64,000 bases of DNA, from the NCBI RefSeq assembly GCF_014529535.1, contig NW_023503329.1:1148130-1212129 (forward strand), written 5' to 3'. Below, in pieces: positions 22,951 through 35,830 of this stretch. The first letter of the stretch is position 1. Every line of letters starts with the position of its first letter. Source of the DNA: Bradysia coprophila (taxonomy: Eukaryota > Arthropoda > Insecta > Diptera > Sciaridae). Made by a program: the position numbers and the translations under genes. A model generated the notes under the pieces. The model did not search any database. It was not told where the DNA came from and was given only the letters and a program-made list of their open reading frames with translations.

Positions 22951-25900
22951 CTATTTTTTCGGGACATTTTTTCCAATGTTCTCGGCCTCTTCCACTGTGT
23001 CCGGCAACATCGTATTCAGTGTTTCCGGGAACAGTAAGCTCAGTAGTCCCGATATGATCGATAAACTGCCGAATAAGATCAACGGTAAGGCGGCCATATA
23101 TTTTCCCTGAAACAGAAGCGCTACAATGTGGAAAAGTGTAAATCCTATACGACGCATTGCTTACCAGTAGCGGAGTTTGAGGCGCAGCCATCGAACCGAT
23201 TCGACCGATCATTGAGCATGCGCAGACCAAACTGTTTCGTAAATTGGTCGGATACATTTCCGTTGTGAATACGTACAGTACTGTAAACGAAACGGTAATC
23301 GAGCACTTTCCAATCAGAAACATAATTAAGCGTAAAGCAGACTGCTCAACGGGTATGTATTCAGATGATAAACATGCAACGCCACAGAGAAGCATCGACG
23401 CACACAGTGAATACTTTCGGCCGAATTTGTTCAGCACAAATACCGTGATAATATAACCGGGAATCTCTGCCGTACAAACCAATATAAAGTTCACGTACTT
23501 ATCGCCTGCTAGTGTAACGGAATTCAGACTGAGGCCATAATAAACAAAGGCGTTCGTTATCCAACACAAACAGCAATTAGCCAAACGAATCAAGAGTATT
23601 CTGGATTTAAACACCTCGACGATAGCGTATCGTTTGTTAATTTCATGATGATGATGATGCTGATTGAGTATATTGATGTGTTCAGCGCAACGTAGCTTAT
23701 CCATTGTTTGATCGGACAATATAATCTTATTCATTTTTGCTGCTTTGCGAATCACTGTCACTGCTTCATCCGTTTTACCCTTAACGAATAGCCAACGTAC
23801 ACTTTCCGGTATCAGCCAGAAATAGGAGATAATAAGCAACAAAGGCGCGTACGTAATGTGCAACAGTGTACGATAGTTCGGTACTAACATTGCAATGATG
23901 CCAAGGACAATTTCACCCAGCGTATAGTTGCAAGCGATAATTGTGCCTCCAAGAACCCGTTTACTCGGTTGCATAAGCTCTACAGCTAATATGAAAGCTG
24001 TTGCGTAAACGCCAGAACTAGCCCCAGCCTCCAGAAACTCGAATATCACGTACATTACGTAGTTTACCGAAAATGATTTTATCAAACCGAAAACGCCGGT
24101 GAAAAAGAGCCCATAGATTACCATCGTTCGTCGACCGAATCTATTAGATGAATCAGTTGCATTAAGTGTTTTCTTCCATTACGGTGTCCCTTATTATACT
24201 GATTCTTACCTGTCTGATAGTCCACCCATTACTGCAATAAAAACGAAAAGCGCTGCATTGTTTATGGTTCCGACGAATGCCAACTTCCAATCATTTTCCG
24301 GACATGTTAATCCAAACTTTTGGTCATTAAAACAAAAAAGGGGGATTGCATTCTCGTGGGATATTTTCTCTATTCTTCATTAATTTTACCTCGTTGAGAA
24401 TCGTTCTCTCTTCCGTCTCAAACACCCAATCGTTGCAAACGATCATTTCGTTCGTGTCGAATGCATTTTCATCCCAGCACTGAGATGAATCGGTAATCGA
24501 ACTATTGAATCGGTTGCATCGCGATGGAACGCCATTGATGTGGGGCACTGCATGAGACAACCAGTCGGGCTTGTATTCAGTCTGATTATCATCACAGCCC
24601 GGTATCCGGCAACTGTAATAGAAATGGTCGTAAAGGTAATTTAGTTTTTTAATGAAACTGAAACGTAGACTCTGCTGCGTCTCTCTGTACTGTTGGTAGC
24701 GGTACTGCTGCTATACGGAATACACTACAAGTAAACATTCTCCTGTTTACATTTCACACACAACAAGTAAAAGGATCAGCTATTTCACTTCCTTTGAACT
24801 AAGTCTAAGGATTGACACAAAATCTTTTACTTCATTAGTTTTAACAACGGTCTTGTGGCTTGGCACGTGAGATTGGTGTATACGTACACATCTTCTAATA
24901 GAAGTAGTAAAGTCAGAGAGTAGAGAGCAAAGAATATTTGATCAGGGTTCCTGCTTCTCAATTAAAGAAGCCTCCCAAAAACTCTAATCTAATCTAACAG
25001 TGGTCGAAAAACCCTCATCCTTAAACGTAATTCTATTAATCCAGCTAAATTTCTGAAATCTGACTCTGTTTTAAGGTATGAATGAAGGGTTTTCAGTGAA
25101 GCTATTGCTGGTGAGATTTCTTGGTGAGAAATGGTGCATAACAATGCTCCTAGCACTCATATGTTACATATCAAAAAGTCTCCAAATTTTGATAACATGC
25201 ATGCGTGTGCACTTGCACGTGTTGTTTGTTTTAACTCGCATGAAGAAAACGTGACTCCAGTCTGTACGAAAGAAATGCGAAGCCTATTTTGATACCATCA
25301 GCATCCAAAATATTTTATACGTTAATGCTAGGACCAGTGCTGAGGGTTTTCGTCGTATTCTTCTCATTCAGAATAAATAATTTTGTCAAAACCCAGCATT
25401 AAAATTCCAGTCCACAATCAGAGACTTTAATCTTTCAAAGAGACAATCTAATGAAATATAACGATTGATTAGACGCAAGTGCCGAAGATTGATGATTGAA
25501 ATATTGTCATTACTATCTTCATTTGACCTAATAAATCGATATCGAGAGCTATGTCTTTAGGCGATTGAATATTTTGGAACGCATTTAACAATACACCACC
25601 ACTGACCCACGCAGATGTGATTCATATTTAGTACGTTGAGACGTTTATTCAGAATAACATATTTTCTGTAAAGTGTTGATGCTGATTCGTAGCGTTCGTA
25701 GCGCTACCAATAGTTGGGCTTATTTCTTTAAAATTTATCGAAAATCTTATTGTAGTTTCAACCTCCCAAAATCTCGCTGATTCATGATGTTAAATTAGGA
25801 ATAAGGAAACAGCAATCTGCTGACAAAGCAATAAAAGCCACTCATTATCGACTAATCTCTAAAATCTATCCCATTGAACTTGATTAGCATAAAATTAATT

Positions 25901-28900
25901 ATGCTAAAGGAGGAGGTGATGAATTTTCTGCGAATAAAGTGGCGCATGATTTATCAAGTACTGTGAAGTACTGTGAAAACGAGCCGATTGTAACGTATAC
26001 ATAATGCTATTGAAGAGTACGCAGTTTATTTTGAATGCCATAGCCGCATCGAGTCATGATGGTCATGATGCCAACTACACACTGGACTCTATAAATATAT
26101 TCCAATCAATTACCACCTTCACATTAATTTTAGTTCGGCATCAAAATCACATTCGCAAATCGTCATCTATTTACTCAAGCCTATAATGATAATGTAATGT
26201 AATCGTACAATAATGTCATGTGTGTAGTACACGTCAGTATAATCCATACAATAGCCTAGACGCGAAATGAGATTCTATTGTCGTTATTATTTCGATGGGA
26301 ATTCGGTTCAACAAAAGAAAATGTGACCGTACAGAAGCAGGTAATTATATCAATGAATGTAAGTAAAATTTTTGCGTTTTAATTGTCATATAGAGTCTAT
26401 TGTGATTATTTAAACAATCCAATTTACGATAAACAGAAATGCAAATGCACGGCAAGGTTTAACATGATATAGTGTCTGCAGCTCTAGTTTCTGATCTGTT
26501 CACATTTTTTATTTGTTGCAAAAACGTCTCATCATCAGATTACAGAATCATTACGACATTGAATGAGTTTATCAGGCATCTTCTGTATTTGAAAATAGAT
26601 GCTCTAAATAAGCTGAATATCGTTTTTCATTCTCTATACAGCCTCCGTCGTTCGAGAAGGGAATTTGGGGAACTTAGCGACCAGAAACACCAGAAAGAAT
26701 GACCAAACTATCTATGTATAAATAATAGCGACCGTTGTAGGTCGTATACCAAATACGTCCCGATTTTCACGATTTCCATTTTCCTTTCTTTGAACGACTT
26801 CGGTGAAGCTTTAACCAAAAACAAAGCGATAGTTATTTTCATCACAAGGAAACCACGAAATCCACGCCATTAGTCGTATAAATTTATACGTCAGAGAGAG
26901 CTTTTTTCTCCTTTGTTACGATCTGTCAGTTTTTCTATTTTGCGATTTAGTATGGAAATGAAAACTAAAATTGAGATATCTTTGCTGTTTTAAGTGGTTT
27001 TTCATATTTTTTTGGACCAAAATGTTTTAAAGTGTGTTTGGAATCGATTGACATTAACAAAATACAGTGAACGACATCTCAAATGTCTCACTGTCAAATT
27101 TTTCTGAGAATTTTATTGTGTCATTGCAAATTCACAATGACATTCTCTGAAAAAAATGACAGTGAGACATTTGAGATGTCGTTCACTGTAATAAAATAGA
27201 AAAAATATTTTAACGCAATCTGTTAATGCCAATCGATTCCAAACACACTTAAAACAGCAAAGATATCTCAATTTTAGTTTTCATTTCCATACTAAATCGC
27301 AAAATAGAAAAACTGACAGATAGTAACAAAGGAGAAAAAAGCTCTCACTGACAAATACCAGAGAGATGCTAATATGACGACTGGGTCGTTTCGACGGATA
27401 GAGAGAATATGTCGAATGACAGTTGGGTTTTTGAGAGAGAATTCAATACATTTTCTCTCAACCAATTTCAAAATCAGTCGACATATTCCCTCTATCCCTC
27501 TATACATTTTCTCTCAACCAATTTCAAAATCAGTCGACATATTCCCTCTATCCGTCGAAACGACCCAGTCGTCATATTAGCATCTCTCTGACAAATACAT
27601 TTATACGACTAATGGCGTGGATTACAGTATACATGTGAATTCGTACGCCGAGAGAATTATTTTCGACGAAACATACGTACGTATGCAAAAATAATTCTCG
27701 TGGCATACGAATTCACACGTATACTGTGATTGAGTGTGTTCTCTCCATATGATGAACACAATTTTACACGCTTTATGATACGAAAAACAGAAAAAAAAAA
27801 CAAAAAGAGCAAAAGAAAGTGAGAGAGTTTGCTTCGCCTTCGTATACATCAATTCAAAACAGGTCGCATGCGAGTAAAACATCATCTATATCCCTAGACC
27901 TGTTTACAAGGTCTGCTCAGAGAGAACTAAAAAACTATGGTTACCGATAACTTTCGACGCGTGATTTCGTCTGTTTTCGTATCATGAAGCGTGTAGAAAT
28001 ATTTTTCTTATACAAAGTACAGCCCAAGGTAGTGGAAATACTTTCGGTTCGGTTGACATGTTTCGTATACTTACATGTCTTTCATAACTACAGCAGCTTC
28101 AAGAGATACTTAAAAGATTCTATTTTACTTAAAGGGACATCCATAAATCACGTCAGCATTTCCTTCTATTTTCAACCCTATCTGACCTCGATCAGAAGAA
28201 AATCCACTCGTTTCTACTAGAGTCCAAATCCCCTTCCTCTCCACGTGTTGACGTGATTTATAAATAGTTCCTCAACCAGTTCTAGCGCAGTAAAGACTGA
28301 GCTGACTTCGAACTTAAACCTAAAGTTTCGACTACCCACTGTGTTAGGAATTCTAGTCACTACAATGCAAATACGTTATCTGGGGATGCTGTCCCCGAGA
28401 ATTATCTTTATTTCTCCACGATCGTACAATTGTCACAGACTCTATCTTCTTATAACTTGTTTAATCCAATGTCCACTATGGTTTTGTTCGTTTAAATGGC
28501 AATCATCAGCAAAATCAGGAGTTATTTATACAGACAAGTGTTGCCGTAATTCCCAACACACACTGAAAGGTATCAAAGTTGCGCTATATTCTGCAAGGTT
28601 TCTGCATAATGTTGGTGCCATTCCGGTTCAATTAGAATATAACTGGCTGATTGAGTAGCTACGCATATTAAGAATAATGACTGTCCATGAGCTCTTTTCG
28701 AAATTGAGCAGACAATTATCGTAAACAGAGAATTGTGAAGCATAAGTAACTTTCGTTAATTTCACTATGGATGTAATGCCAGTCTATCCAAAGGGACATT
28801 TAAACGAAGCTATTAGATATTTACGCACTTTCCGCAGAATTATAAAGAATTCGGTAGTCAAAGCATGAAACGATATTGTGCTGATTGACACATTTTATTG

Positions 28901-29898
28901 AACCGATTCGTTTGGTTTACATTGTTGACTGATCATTTTGAAAATCAACAATCGTTGGTACATTGCATGAGAAGTGTAATGATTAATAATGATAGATTGA
29001 GAATGCGCTGCAAGCAGCACAATTTCTTCGAATGTAAAGACTTGTGGTGTATCAACCGTGAATCATGTCTTGTTAACATTCCTCTAAAGTTACGCATCAG
29101 CATTCTCGAATCGGCGTTTCTAATTTTCTACTATTATAACATAACGTCATACAAATGATTTGAATGTTATCCCATCAGCGGATGGACCAGCAGAACTGCT
29201 GAATTATTCAATTAACTTAGTACAAAAAAGGACATGGCGGCAATATTCCCGAACGGAATCCATCGATGGTAAAATTGCGGTGATTGGTCTCTCCAGAGAC
29301 GACAATATTATAGCTATTAGCAACTACTCAAAAAATAGGTTACACTAAGAAAACTAGTGCGTATGAAATGCACCTGAGGGTTCAACATTGGGAAGATCGC
29401 CCTTCTAATATTTTTAGTTTTTATTTCGTCGCACTTCGAATGTAAATTCGGGATACAATTGACCTTGGATTTGCGTTGTAGCTCACGAAAGCTGGACCAC
29501 TTAAAGGTTTTACGGTCATTATCTTACGATAGAAGTATCGTGATCGCTGATTGATTCGTGTAATTCTTTTTATAAAAATCTAATTTTGATTCGAGAATGA
29601 AATTTAGCGAAATTTTCACAAATTTACCCCCAAAAAAATAAGTTTTGCCCGAGGCTCTGTCGATCAGAACCAAAACAGAAACAAAAATTGTGAGAAAGTG
29701 TGGTGAGCAATAATATATAAAATATAAGGAAAATTACCGATAATTCACTTCGCCAGCTGCGAAAACAAATGTTAAAGAAACAATTGACGACAGTAGAATT
29801 GCGATGCCAATGAGCACGAAATTGATCAACTGAAATTTGCCAACGTTTCCCAATTCACTCAAAACATTGTCCACATTTAACTCTTTTTCCGGTGGCAT
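22951..29898 (-). CDS. Organic cation transporter-like SLC22 protein (Orct family)
   Basis: Major facilitator superfamily carrier expected in the plasma membrane, moving organic cations or related solutes; the substrate cannot be read from the sequence. Five exons join in phase: 29898-29738, 24612-24390, 24316-24210, 24140-23165, 23106-22951. They give 540 aa, normal for SLC22. The start (MPPEKELNVDNVLSELG) leads into TM1. A large Cys-rich extracellular loop follows, as expected between TM1 and TM2. The MFS loop 2-3 motif GGLSDRFGRR is split by an intron, and PESVRWL marks the end of TM6. A His-rich run of five residues occurs in the central cytoplasmic loop. The final exon ends LFPETLNTMLPDTVEE. 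Intron 1 is 5.1 kb and full of repeats. The closest family members are insect Orct/CarT-like proteins; which one is uncertain. Confidence 0.93.
25145..25345. mobile_element. Diverged copy of the 42200-42410 MITE
   Basis: The block starts near ATGCTCCTAGCACTCATA and ends near TTAATGCTAGGACCAGTGC. In between it aligns loosely with the 42200-42410 element (shared TTTTAACTCG/CATG, TACGAAAGAAATGCG, CCATCAGC). Older copy in Orct intron 1. Confidence 0.65.
27065..27188. mobile_element. Tc1/mariner-type MITE, 124 bp, TA target duplication
   Basis: CAGTGAACGACATCTC on the left is perfectly inverted at the right end, with arms of over 30 bp. The element is flanked by TA on both sides (27063-27064, 27189-27190). 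CAGTG ends plus TA duplication are the signature of Tc1/mariner-type elements. It sits at the centre of the larger foldback. Confidence 0.88.
27359..27590. mobile_element. hAT-type MITE, 232 bp, perfect 8-bp target duplication
   Basis: The ends CAGAGAGATGCTAATATG and CATATTAGCATCTCTCTG are inverted for about 45 bp. The flanks are acaaatac on both sides (27351-27358 and 27591-27598), a perfect 8-bp duplication typical of hAT. It contains an internal tandem duplication of about 56 bp (about 27447-27555). It interrupts the right arm of the larger foldback, so it inserted later. Confidence 0.9.
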
Positions 29899-31900
29899 CT
29901 TCGACGATTATTTCCTCGGCACTTTTATCTATCAGGTTGTAAACCGTTCGAGTAATTTTTTTTTAAATATCAAATCACTTCTTCGAATTCAGCAAACAAA
30001 TGTTTTGAAAAATTATATGAATTAATCACAAACAACTTGATATCAGGGGCAAGACTGATCGACACCATTTACTCAAAATATTTTCTTTATTGGTAATTTT
30101 TCTCAATATACAGTCGGTACACACTGGGCCGCTTAAACGGAGTCTTTTGCGCAAGAACCTCTGTCAGGCGATAGCTTCAAACTGATACTGATTGTCTAGC
30201 AAATTTACAGGTAGCACTTTAGCACATTAAAGCTTTGGATCAATTATTCTTATGTAAATTTACTTGATAATTTTCTCATTCGTGTAAGTGATATTTAGGC
30301 ATAACAATGACAGTATATTAGCGACTATCTACCGCTTTAATATGAGACAATACTGTGTATTATGTTGTTGGTATACATGTACTGTAATATTGTACATGGT
30401 AGAGTTTTTTCGTAGGCTGATTTTTTAAAAGTCATTTCTAAGAAATTCAGAAAATTCAGATTTGATTGTGTGATTTATGGACAGGGGAGACTGTAGTGTG
30501 TTATCAGTTCGTCTATTTTCAAGATTTTGATTACTATGACGGAAAGTTAGAGTTATCGCTTTTGTCTACCTTTAACGTTCGAATATTATTTTTCGTTTTG
30601 TTTACTATTGTTCTCTTGCTCACGACTCAACATGATCGTCCTACTGCTCCTACTGCCGTGTTATGTTAAGCCAAAATACCGTATTGCATTTGTGTCTTTG
30701 TTTTTAAAGAGCTGTCGAGGCTTGTAAGCTTCCACTGAAGTATTCCACTTTTCTAATGGAATAAAAGAGAATCTCAGAGCTTCTGAAAGCTCACCAAAGC
30801 ATACAAACAATCATTAGAAATTCGAAATAGCCGTTTCCGTCTACTCATAAATAGTACTAAGTCGGGGTGCTTGCTCATGAAACTGATCAAAATATATTGA
30901 CGTTGAGAATTTAAATTGTCCGTACAATCAGAGGCAACATGAATTTGCAGCTGATCCACACACAATAAAAGACTGCTTATACGGTTGAAGCTAAATGTTA
31001 TCGCTCACCTGGTGGTAGTATAAACATAAACCGTATAAAGACGTGTAAACAGTTTTGATTGTTTGTTTGGATCAGCAAACAAATTCATGCTGAAATGTCA
31101 CTGCCTTTAACTGTAGAGTGTAGACTGTTATGATGAGAGAGAATAAAATAGAATTCAGACCAGTTATTTCAAATTCCATTGCGAGATTAGACCCTTTGGC
31201 TTATATTTTTCTGTCAATTTCGGCCCTTGGGCTTACATTTTTCAACTTTTGTCCCCCGTAGGCAGCATATAAAACTTAATACGTAAATAACTATTCAAGC
31301 GTGAATCGCACTACTTCAGTAAATATTAAAACTGTTCTTTGCATTGTTCAACGGTGAGTAAACGTTTTGTGCGTAAGAAGAGCAAAAACCAGTTAAACTT
31401 ACCTTGTCAGCTGACAAAAATTAGTGATTGGAATAAATCGAGAGTTAAGCTCAGGTTAAATTTGTATTTGATTTCTATTATTTTGACAAGCGACTGCGAG
31501 ACCTGTTAAATTCACCTGATCAAAAACTGATCTGCTTAAACACTCTACCGATTGTTATGATCAGAGAGGATAAGAAATAATTCGGACCACTTATTTTAAC
31601 TTGTATTACTTTGAGGGATGGGTCAAAATTTTATAATAGCTCAATTACTGCCAGCGCTGCTAAATTTTACAACTAATCAGTTAGCCGTATAAATTTTGAC
31701 ACATACCTCAATGCAGTATATGAGATTACTCTACATAACCTAGAAGTGAACAACACGATCATGATCACGACTAAACTTTTAAAATCTAAGTCCAGTCTTT
31801 TGGGATACAGATTTCCAATTGAAATGCAGCGAACTGTTCCCTAATGCTACACTCATTTTCTCTTATTCCCTTGGGTTTTACAAAAGAAAATACACCGTAC
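29899..31900. other. Intergenic region upstream of the Orct-like gene
   Basis: No exon is recognised on either strand. This is where the Orct-like promoter should lie, but no core element can be named with confidence. Confidence 0.45.
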
Positions 31901-31904
31901 GTAA

Positions 31905-32860
31905 CACGCTCACTATGATTAAAAATGTATTGAAATGTGATGAAAAAACGTTAAATGTTAAAATTTTGTGCCCTTTGTTAACATGATAACTTGAGTTAAT
32001 CTCAACCGATTTTCAAAAACCTTTTTTTATTCGATGAAGTATTGAAATTCCCAGGTAAAGTTCGAAAATGGGTGGTATCGGTTCAACCATCTGGTGGTAG
32101 TTCTCGAAAGAAGCCTTTCCTGTTCTTTGTTAACACGATAACTGGAGCAAAGTTGCACAGATTTTCAAAAACTTTTTTTTATTCGATGGAGGATTGAAAT
32201 CCTCAGGTCAAGTTCGAACATGGGTGGTGTAGGTTCAACCATCTGGGAGTAGTCCTCGAAAGAAGACTTTTAAGCTTTTTGTTAACACGACAACTGGAGT
32301 AATTCTCAACCGATTTAAAAAAAAAAATGTTTGGTGGAGAATGGAATTAATTCCTGAGGTTAGGTTCTAAGATAGATTATGTTAGTCTAACGAACAAGCT
32401 GATGTTGCTGACAGAATTTTTGTATCTATTTTCTATAGTATTTTTCTTGCGAAGCGAGGGCCTCAAATCACACGAGTCTAAGTTTCATTGAAAACATGTA
32501 TCATTTTGACAAATAGATACATTTTGTTGAACACATTCATTACAGTTTGTTTAAAATGTCAACTTGAAGAAAAAAAAAAGTTTTTTTTAGGTTGACATTT
32601 CAAAAAATCTGTAATGAGTCTGTTCAATAAAAAGCATCTGCGTGTCATCGCCTTCTTTCAGAACATTGCGAAAATGGGTGATATCGGATCAACCATCTGG
32701 GAGTAGTACTCAAAAGAAGCCTTTTCTACTCTTTGTTAAAACGATCTGGAGTCTTGTTATTTTATTTTGCCTTGTAAACAAAACCGAATAAACAGAACCA
32801 AAATTAAAGAGTGTGAAGCCAGAGCGAAGCGAGGGCCGCAATTCACACGAGTCGTTGAAT
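31905..32860. repeat. Dispersed repeat with an internal array of about 147-bp units
   Basis: Units carrying CTTTGTTAACACGATAACTG, then ATTCGATG and GGTTCAACCATCTGG recur at about 31974, 32132 and 32276, with a partial copy at 32660. The block ends with an imperfect palindrome at 32809-32857 containing AGCGAAGCGAGGGCC between GTGTGAA and TTCACAC. A related block with the same order and the same palindrome lies at 46127-46900. Confidence 0.75.
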
Positions 32861-33070
32861 GAAGCCGTTGATAAGACCTCTGATGGATGTGATGCCGGTT
32901 GAAAACCCGTCTTTTTTGCAGTTTAAGACGATTCGACCGTTGATGAGCATAGTAGTGGATCCTTTAGTTGCGCGAGTTAAAGAAGTCGACACCGAATAGA
33001 AAGTTAGAGGTATCAGAGTGATTAATGGCTCGGGTGTTTTTTCGGCTTTTTCATTCTTGTTAATTTTCAT
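32843..33070 (-). other. Unassigned 75-aa ORF, weak FLYWCH-like start
   Basis: An ATG-initiated frame reads through RATKGSTTMLINGRIVL, which faintly resembles the first half of a FLYWCH zinc finger. The downstream Trp-Cys-His part is absent. Its 3' end overlaps the repeat palindrome at 32809-32857. A chance frame or a truncated fragment is more likely than a gene. Confidence 0.15.
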
Positions 33071-33289
33071 TTTACTTTCATTTTCTTGGTTTTTTCTTGC
33101 TATTTTTCGTTTGATTTGTTGTTTTTCTTGATTTTTCTTATTAATTTTCGTTTGATTTGTTAATTTAATTAATTTTCGTTTTGATTTGTTAATTTAATTA
33201 AGTTGTTAGGTGAGTCGGATTAAACTCGAGTTCCGAGATGATTGTTTTTTGTTCTTCTGGCGACGTTTGACCTCCGGAACTAGTAACGA

Positions 33290-34205
33290 GACCTGTGCCC
33301 TTCCGGTTTTAGTACCGGATCTTGTTCCGGTAGTTGGATCTTTTTCCGATAGCAGGATCTTGTTCCGGTACCTAATCTGTCACGGTGTTGTCTCCTTTTT
33401 AGTTGAAGGATTTCTCCTTGCCGTGAGTGTCTCAATTTTGGTCTTTGCCCTTTTCCGTGAGTGTGTAGCCTTTAGTGCCCAGCGTCTTTGGTACGTCGAG
33501 TCTTTCATGCCCAAAGTCCTAGTTGTGCCATTAGAGTCCTAGTTGAGCCATTAGAGTACTTGAGTCTTAGATCCCCCGGATCTTTTGTGTCCTTTTTCCT
33601 TTGTTTTCCGGACCCTGTCTTATGATAGATAAGATCACAGTTTCCGTAACCAGTCTTGTGATTGCTGTTTCAGTACCCAGTCTTGTGATAGATAAAGTTA
33701 CTGTTTTCCGAAACGTGTCTTGTGATAGATAAGGTCACTGTTTCCGTACCCTGTCTTGTGATAGATAAGAATGGCTGTTTTCCGAACCCTGTCTTGTAAT
33801 AGGTAAAGTCCCTGTCTTATAATAGGTTAAATCAACTGTTTCCGTGCCCTGTCTTGTAATAGATAAAATCGACTGTTTCCGTGCCCTGTCTTGTAATAGA
33901 TAAAATCAACTGTTTCCGTACCCTGTCTTGTGATGGTTGAAATCAACTGTTTCCCTGCCCTGTCTTGTAATAGATAAAATCAACTGTTTTCGTACCCTGT
34001 CTTGTAGTAGATAAAGTCCCTGTCTTTTAATAGATAAAGTGGCTGTTTTCCGAACCCTGTCTTGTAGTAGATAAAGTCCCTGTCTTATAATAGGTTAAAT
34101 CGCTTGTTTTCCGGACCCTGTCTTGTAAAAAGGTCGAATCACTGTTTCCGAACCCTGTCTTTTAATAGGTCGAATCACTGTCTTCAAAATAGGTCAAATC
34201 ACTGT
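33290..34205. repeat. Minisatellite of 36-38 bp units, about 16 copies
   Basis: Units of the form CCCTGTCTTGTAATAGATAA then ATCACTGTTTCCG repeat head to tail from about 33605 to 34205 with point changes and small indels. Upstream, 33300-33380 has three copies of a shorter GGATCTTGTTCCGGTA-type unit, and 33515-33560 a short doubling around GCCATTAGAGTCCTAGTT. No convincing gene covers it. Confidence 0.85.
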
Positions 34206-35830
34206 TGTCGAGTTCCCATTTTTTAGTAGGCCAAGGTGCTTGTTTGTTTTTCCGTTCAATTGTTTTTTCATTCGTTCGTTTTTTTGGTTCGTTTGTTTAT
34301 GTCGACAAGAAAGTTTCTTGTTCTCGTGAGGATATAATTTTTGTAAAGATGAGAGACGGAAGAGTTGGTGATGCTGTAGGTGTTGGAAAGGCGGACGTTG
34401 ACGCGAAGGTATGAAAAGCTTTTTGATTTGATTTTTTTTGTCTGTGCTGTTGGCCAAAGCTGACTGTTGGGGAACACAGCCAAGGGTTTATCCGATCATA
34501 GTATTCAGATCGGAACGCTGTTCTCATAGTGACATTTCGGATGAAATCCAACAATTCTCAGAGTATACTAACCGTTTATTTAATCTGTATGCTCTTAACT
34601 GTATCTTTGGCACGTAAAAGGTGTTCCTAGAAAGCTGCTTGCCTTAGACTGATGAGTTACAGCTAATAGGACCCTCTTACGACGAAACAGTGTCTCAGTT
34701 CGAACGTTGTTCAAATATTGTCTCTTCACGAGAAAATTAGGGTAGTCTCAGCGATGAGTGCTTTTTTGATGACGTTTTTCGATTTTCTTTTATTATTTTT
34801 TGTACGTTTTCCTACGTTCATGGTGATGTGTGAAACCCTGCTGATTTTATTTGCGTTTTCTTTCCTTGTACCCCTGGTGTGAGTGTGTTAAGTATGACGA
34901 ATAAATTTTATTGAAAACATTCGTCATTTTTTACCGGGGCATTTTATATACAAAGTTTCGAAGATTTTCAGTGAAACTAAACAGAGTTAAATCATCAATG
35001 AGAGATTTATTAGACCGTTCTAGTAGCTCTTCTTCTAAATGCGTTTTTGTGACCATCAACATACAAAATTACATTTCATTGAAATAAATCAATAGATCAT
35101 TGCCAATAAAGATACTTATGAGAAGCTCTGACAAACAGTCAAGGGATCTGACCCACCCAACAGGTGGGACCTAGTTCAGTAATTTTTTCTACAGTTTACG
35201 TCAGTGACCACCTGTTTTTTAATTAATCCATTAATACGAACCAAAGTGGTTGTCGGAAGGTAGAATTTGATCGAAATATTTTTTTTTAATTTCTTTCATT
35301 TCGCTGATCCATTTGACAACAATTTTTTTTTAAACACAGTTGTTCGTCTACGAGTAGAAGAACTTGCACGGAGGCCAGTAATTATGCGAGAAAATTACTG
35401 TTTGCTTTATCAGCCACTTCTCCGTTAAAACTTCTATGATATCATAAGCATAGCACAGTGCGTTGACGTAAGTCATCATCCTTATGAGATGATGTTATAA
35501 GCAAACTCTCACAGTTGTGCGGTTTCAAGTCTTATGTCGTAAGATAAAAATAAAGACAACTATTCGTATCGGGCAAGGTATGACTCCGCTAGCAACCAAA
35601 CGAAATTTATCAGCAAACCAGTACAATAAAGGACCACAGAATTTTCATACCAACTTTCGTGTTGCAAATTTAATTCAATGAATATCTCGAAACGGTACAC
35701 AATTTCAAATTTTAGTAAAATAATTTAGAGCAATCCGGACAGGCAAGTGCTCTAAAGTACAATTCAGTTGGTTAACCCTCTAAAAAAATGTACACACAGG
35801 CATACAGCACACGCGGTTTATACATTTAAT
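34206..35830. other. Intergenic DNA downstream of prtp
   Basis: No exon is recognised. The stretch includes the prtp 3' end. Open frames on both strands at 34205-34457 are low complexity and overlap one another. Confidence 0.45.

Larger units (their letters stand above)
26859..27623. mobile_element. Foldback element carrying two nested MITEs
   Basis: The left end AATCCACGCCATTAGTCG and right end CGACTAATGGCGTGGATT are inverted. The left arm (about 26859-27055) is the reverse complement of the right arm (27230-27345 plus 27599-27623). The right arm is interrupted by the MITE at 27359-27590, and the centre carries another MITE at 27065-27188. A solo arm of the same family is at 9418-9620. No coding capacity. 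It lies in Orct intron 1. Confidence 0.88.

Noticed and set aside
22922-24124. Transporter C-terminus read through in one 400-aa frame
   Set aside because: The frame after 23165 loses all similarity; a GTAAGC donor and TTTCAG acceptor restore the SLC22 C-terminus in exon 23106-22951.
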